Source: an uncultured Bacteroidia bacterium
GTDB lineage: Bacteria > Bacteroidota > Bacteroidia > Bacteroidales > ML635J-15
Direction of reading: 5' to 3'
DNA length: 64,000 nt
Assembly: GCA_902776565.1 (NCBI GenBank)
Contig: CACYQN010000001.1
Span: forward strand, 213,664 to 277,663
Below, in pieces: positions 61,249-64,000 of the stretch (the first letter of the stretch is position 1; each line of letters opens with the position of its first letter). The notes below the pieces were generated by a model. That model had not been told where the DNA came from and ran no database searches. It saw nothing but the letters and a program-made list of their open reading frames with translations. Made by a program: the position numbers and the translations under genes.

Positions 61249-61902
61249 ATGAAGAAAATAATCGTATCCCCATCGTTGCTTTCGGCAGATTTCAACCATC
61301 TTGCCGATGACATTGAAATGATAAACTCCAGTGAGGCCGACTGGTTTCACCTCGACATTATGGACGGCGTGTTCGTGCCGAACATTTCATTTGGTTTGCC
61401 GATTGTTAAGAGTGTCAAGAAGTTGGCGCAGAAACCTTTGGATGTGCATCTGATGATTGTTCAGCCGGAACGCTACATCGAGGCGTTTGCCAAGGCTGGT
61501 GCCGATATTCTAACCGTTCATTACGAGGCTTGTACTCACTTGCATCGCACGGTGCAGGAAATCAAGGCTCACGGAATGAAGGCTGGTGCTTCGGTGAATC
61601 CGCATACTTCCGTCAAGTTGCTTGAGGACATTTTGCCCGAAATAGACTTGGTGCTGATAATGTCGGTAAATCCGGGATTTGGCGGACAGTCGTTTATCAA
61701 GAATAGCTTGAAGAAAATCACAGAACTGCGCAACATTGCCGATGTTGTGAACCCTGAAGTCATAATCGAAGTTGACGGAGGCGTTGACACGCAAAACCAT
61801 CGTGAGATTGTCAAGGCTGGTGCAAATGCGCTTGTGGCAGGTAGTGCTGTCTTTGGTGCAGAAAATCCAGCGGAAGCAATTGCAAAGTTAAAAACTTTAT
61901 AA
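61249..61902 (+). CDS. rpe: Ribulose-phosphate 3-epimerase
   Basis: Interconverts ribulose-5-phosphate and xylulose-5-phosphate in the pentose phosphate pathway. 217 residues, usual for the family. TIM-barrel motifs: SPSLLSADFNHLADDI, FHLDIMDGVFVPNISFG, PLDVHLMIVQPE (metal-binding and catalytic His/Asp), VLIMSVNPGFGGQSFI and EVDGGVDTQNH, ending GANALVAGSAVFGAE. The stop overlaps the acyltransferase ATG by one base (TAATG). Confidence 0.96.
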   Translation: MKKIIVSPSLLSADFNHLADDIEMINSSEADWFHLDIMDGVFVPNISFGLPIVKSVKKLAQKPLDVHLMIVQPERYIEAFAKAGADILTVHYEACTHLHRTVQEIKAHGMKAGASVNPHTSVKLLEDILPEIDLVLIMSVNPGFGGQSFIKNSLKKITELRNIADVVNPEVIIEVDGGVDTQNHREIVKAGANALVAGSAVFGAENPAEAIAKLKTL

Positions 61903-62795
61903 TGAAGCGTCTGGAATATCTGTCGTTTCGCTTTTTGGTGCTATGTTCGCGCATAACGCCCTTTTTCCTGCTGTATTTCTGGGCGGATGTGTTCTACTTT
62001 GTTGTTTATTACATTGCAGGATATAGGAAAAAGGTCGTGTTTGGAAATCTAAAATCTTCATTTCCAGAGAAATCAGAAAAGGAAATTAAGCAGTTGGCGA
62101 AGAAGTTCTATCGTCATCTAGCGGATGTTACGCTTGAGGCAATCAAGGGAATGACAATTTCGGAAAAGCAGATAAAAAAGCGTTATGTCATTGAAAATGC
62201 GGATATTCCAAACGAATACTTTGACCGTGGTCAGTCGGTTTTGCTTATAACTAGCCATTACGGAAACTGGGAATACGGAATGTTGGGAACCGATATGGCA
62301 ATCAAGCATCAGACAGTTGCCTTGTATCTTCCGTTAACAAATCCATATTCAGAACATTATGGGGTTGTTCGTCGTGGGCGGTTTGGAATGAAGATGGTGC
62401 CTGTGCAGCAGACAAAGTCGGTTTTTGCAACTCCGCCCGAAAAGCCTATTGGCGTGATTATGGCTGCCGACCAAAGTCCCTCGAACCTTGAACGCGCAAT
62501 ATGGCTCGATTTCTTGAATCACGACACCGCTTGCATTCACGGGTCGGAGGCGTATGCAAAGAAAATGAATCTTCCTGCGTTGTATATGAAGATTTCGAAG
62601 CCACGGCGCGGACATTATACCTTGACTTTTGAAAAGTTGGTTGACAATCCCCAGCAGTATGCGCAGGGCGAGATTACCAAGTTGTATTTCAGTCGTTTGG
62701 AGAGGGATATAAGGGAATGCCCGGAATATTGGCTGTGGTCGCACAGGCGGTGGAAGCATACGCGCGAAAAAGTTGCTAATTCAGAAAATAAATAA
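61902..62795 (+). CDS. LpxL/HtrB-type lipid A acyltransferase
   Basis: 297 residues of the lysophospholipid/lipid A biosynthesis acyltransferase family. One N-terminal membrane segment (ITPFFLLYFWADVFYFVVYYIAG) followed by RKKVVFGNLKSSFPEKSEKEI. The catalytic HX4E motif is SHYGNWEYG with His119 and Glu124. The motif MAADQSPSNLERAIWLDFLNHDTACIHGSE (in pieces) and WLWSHRRWKHTRE near the end are diagnostic. Adds a secondary acyl chain to lipid A at the inner membrane. It overlaps rpe by 1 bp and the MBL gene follows 1 bp later. Confidence 0.9.
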   Translation: MKRLEYLSFRFLVLCSRITPFFLLYFWADVFYFVVYYIAGYRKKVVFGNLKSSFPEKSEKEIKQLAKKFYRHLADVTLEAIKGMTISEKQIKKRYVIENADIPNEYFDRGQSVLLITSHYGNWEYGMLGTDMAIKHQTVALYLPLTNPYSEHYGVVRRGRFGMKMVPVQQTKSVFATPPEKPIGVIMAADQSPSNLERAIWLDFLNHDTACIHGSEAYAKKMNLPALYMKISKPRRGHYTLTFEKLVDNPQQYAQGEITKLYFSRLERDIRECPEYWLWSHRRWKHTREKVANSENK

Positions 62796-62796
62796 T

Positions 62797-63432
62797 ATGA
62801 TAGAATTTAATTCGTTTGTTTTCAATGCGTTTGGCGTGAATGCCTATATAGTTTCCGATGAAACCAATGAGGCAGTAATTATTGATGGTGCGGTAAATTC
62901 CGACCGTGAAATGCTGGCTTTGAAGCAATTTGTTGACAATAACCACTTGAAAATAAAATACATAGTCAATACTCACGGACATCTCGACCATATTTGTGGC
63001 AACGACAGGCTCAAGGCCGAGTACAAGGTTCCCGTGCTGGCTAATTTCAAGGATAACGATTTGATAGAGAATGTAGGTAGGGAAGCAGCAATGTTCGGTT
63101 TCCGTATGAATCAGCAGTCGTTACCCGACCAGAATATTGTCGATGGCGATGAAATCCATTTTGGAAATTCGGTGCTGAAAGTGCTTGAAGTTCCTGGACA
63201 TTCGCGCGGAAGTGTGGCGTTGTATTCGGAAAGTGGAAATTTTGTTGTTTGCGGTGATGCATTGTTCTCTGGAAGCATTGGCCGCACCGATTTGCCGGGC
63301 GGAAACCATACGCAGTTGATTGAAAGCATTAAGGAAAAGTTATTTACGCTCAATAGGGATTGTGGCGTTATGCCCGGACACGGAGGATTCACGACTATTG
63401 GTCACGAAATTGACACAAATCCGTTCTTTTAG
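62797..63432 (+). CDS. MBL-fold metallo-hydrolase, glyoxalase II-like
   Basis: 211 residues from the ATG at 62797 (an upstream in-frame start overlaps the acyltransferase gene and is not needed). Metallo-beta-lactamase fold with the binuclear metal motif THGHLDH (59-65), VPGHSRGSVALY, VVCGDALFSGSIGRTDLPGG in pieces and VMPGHGGFTTIGHE. These match the small hydroxyacylglutathione-hydrolase-like group common in bacteria. Substrate not known; possibly thioester hydrolysis. Start 1 bp after the acyltransferase stop: same operon. Confidence 0.9.
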   Translation: MIEFNSFVFNAFGVNAYIVSDETNEAVIIDGAVNSDREMLALKQFVDNNHLKIKYIVNTHGHLDHICGNDRLKAEYKVPVLANFKDNDLIENVGREAAMFGFRMNQQSLPDQNIVDGDEIHFGNSVLKVLEVPGHSRGSVALYSESGNFVVCGDALFSGSIGRTDLPGGNHTQLIESIKEKLFTLNRDCGVMPGHGGFTTIGHEIDTNPFF

Positions 63433-63467
63433 GGCAATAATTTAGGTAAAAATCCGTTTGCTAACCA

Positions 63468-64000
63468 ATGAAACTGTCAAAGACAAATATTGTCCTGATT
63501 GTAGTGCTGTCGGTAATCGTGGTGGCGGGAGTTGCTGTCGCTGTGATTTTGTTTTGCGGTAAGGCAGAGAACGATAGGGTAGAAGTTCCTGTGGAAGAAC
63601 CAGATGTCGAAACTCGCTTTGGTTTTCCTGTTGACGATTGGACTATTACCGACGATACAGTTCGCCAGGGCGATTATCTGGGTACTATACTTAATAGGTA
63701 TGGCGTTCCGATGTCGCAGGTTGACAAGATTGCACGAATTTCGGATTCCATTGATTATACGCGCATTGCGGTTGGTCGTCCGTACAGCGTTTTTTCTTCT
63801 CCTGAGGATACGGCACGGGTGGCAAAGATTTTCGTTTACGAGAATAGTCCGCTGATGTTCACGGTGTTCGATTTTCGCGATTCGGTGGATGTGTTCCGCA
63901 GGTACCACGATGTTGATACTGTGGTTTGTACGGCATCGGGACGGATAAGCTCGTCGCTGTGGAATGTGCTCGACTCGAAGGGCTACGACTGGGATTTGGC
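63468..64000 (+). CDS. M23-type peptidoglycan peptidase-like protein, N-terminal part (runs off right edge)
   Basis: The visible 177 codons start with MKLSKTNIVLIVVLSVIVVAG and a membrane anchor (about 7-31). A short Glu/Pro linker follows, then a LysM/OapA-like stretch (DTVRQGDYLGTILNRYGVPMSQVDKIARISDSIDYTRIAVGRPYS in pieces) and FDFRDSVDVF. This N-terminal arrangement is that of Bacteroidota M23 family metallopeptidases, whose catalytic domain lies further on and is outside the window. So the family call is by architecture only. Confidence 0.6.
   Translation, partial: MKLSKTNIVLIVVLSVIVVAGVAVAVILFCGKAENDRVEVPVEEPDVETRFGFPVDDWTITDDTVRQGDYLGTILNRYGVPMSQVDKIARISDSIDYTRIAVGRPYSVFSSPEDTARVAKIFVYENSPLMFTVFDFRDSVDVFRRYHDVDTVVCTASGRISSSLWNVLDSKGYDWDL

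Overview
This is a chromosomal window from a member of the Bacteroidota, most likely an uncultured Bacteroidales. Four lines of evidence support this. (1) Many genes are preceded by the Bacteroidota -7 promoter box TAnnTTTG, several with a TTG/TTTG -33 box 19-20 nt upstream. (2) Seven secreted proteins end in a type IX secretion system (T9SS) C-terminal sorting domain, and a PorP/SprF-family T9SS protein is present. (3) Lineage-typical families occur (DUF2027, DUF4290, 815-aa Lon). (4) MurA carries Asp instead of Cys in its active-site loop. No ribosomal RNA, phage or conjugative genes are visible. The species cannot be named from the sequence alone.

Layout. 0-9 kb: partial DUF2027/Smr gene, queA-acyltransferase pair, MATE exporter behind a gingipain-like C25 protease, a MITE-like repeat, and a GtrB-like glycosyltransferase. 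9.3-18.3 kb: one giant gene (about 3,000 codons) with an N-terminal TPR/PD40 part, long coiled coils with near-identical repeats of about 620-745 bp, and four C-terminal SPOR-like domains. It is split by what looks like a 35-bp deletion inside a repeat. 18.3-25 kb (minus strand): RlmI-like methyltransferase, lon-U32 operon, PorP/SprF protein, small secreted protein. 25-33 kb: DPP4-type S9 peptidase, two T9SS cargo proteins sharing a repeated domain I do not recognise, a 44-aa lipoprotein and a probable outer-membrane protein. 33-38.5 kb: UvrD/PcrA helicase, DUF4290-murA, TlpA-like thioredoxin, tRNA-Lys. 38.7-45.5 kb: trypsin-like protease with five PKD domains, then an iron/heme/cobalamin-type ABC uptake locus interrupted by a MITE-like repeat. 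45.6-50.7 kb: AT-rich propeller T9SS protein, a PIN-toxin cassette between 89-bp direct repeats, cinA, P-domain T9SS protein. 50.7-64 kb: T9SS peptidoglycan amidase, rmuC, mtgA, YfcC transporter, folE-fabD, a sigma-54 activator without a DNA-binding domain, rpe, lipid A-type acyltransferase, MBL hydrolase, and a partial M23-like peptidase.

How the genes work together. The main theme is protein export and degradation: T9SS cargo (C25 and S1 proteases, amidase, adhesin-like proteins) with a periplasmic or surface DPP4 that would trim the released peptides, plus cell-envelope genes (murA, mtgA, acyltransferases, SPOR protein). The second theme is small non-autonomous repeats. A palindromic element of about 20-45 bp (core CCCTGAGCGTAGTCGAAGGG) sits inside at least four protein genes in different reading frames without stopping them. 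It has been amplified as linker sequence inside the giant repeat protein. A separate family of about 190 bp (three copies) and a hairpin-rich 89-bp direct repeat add to this.
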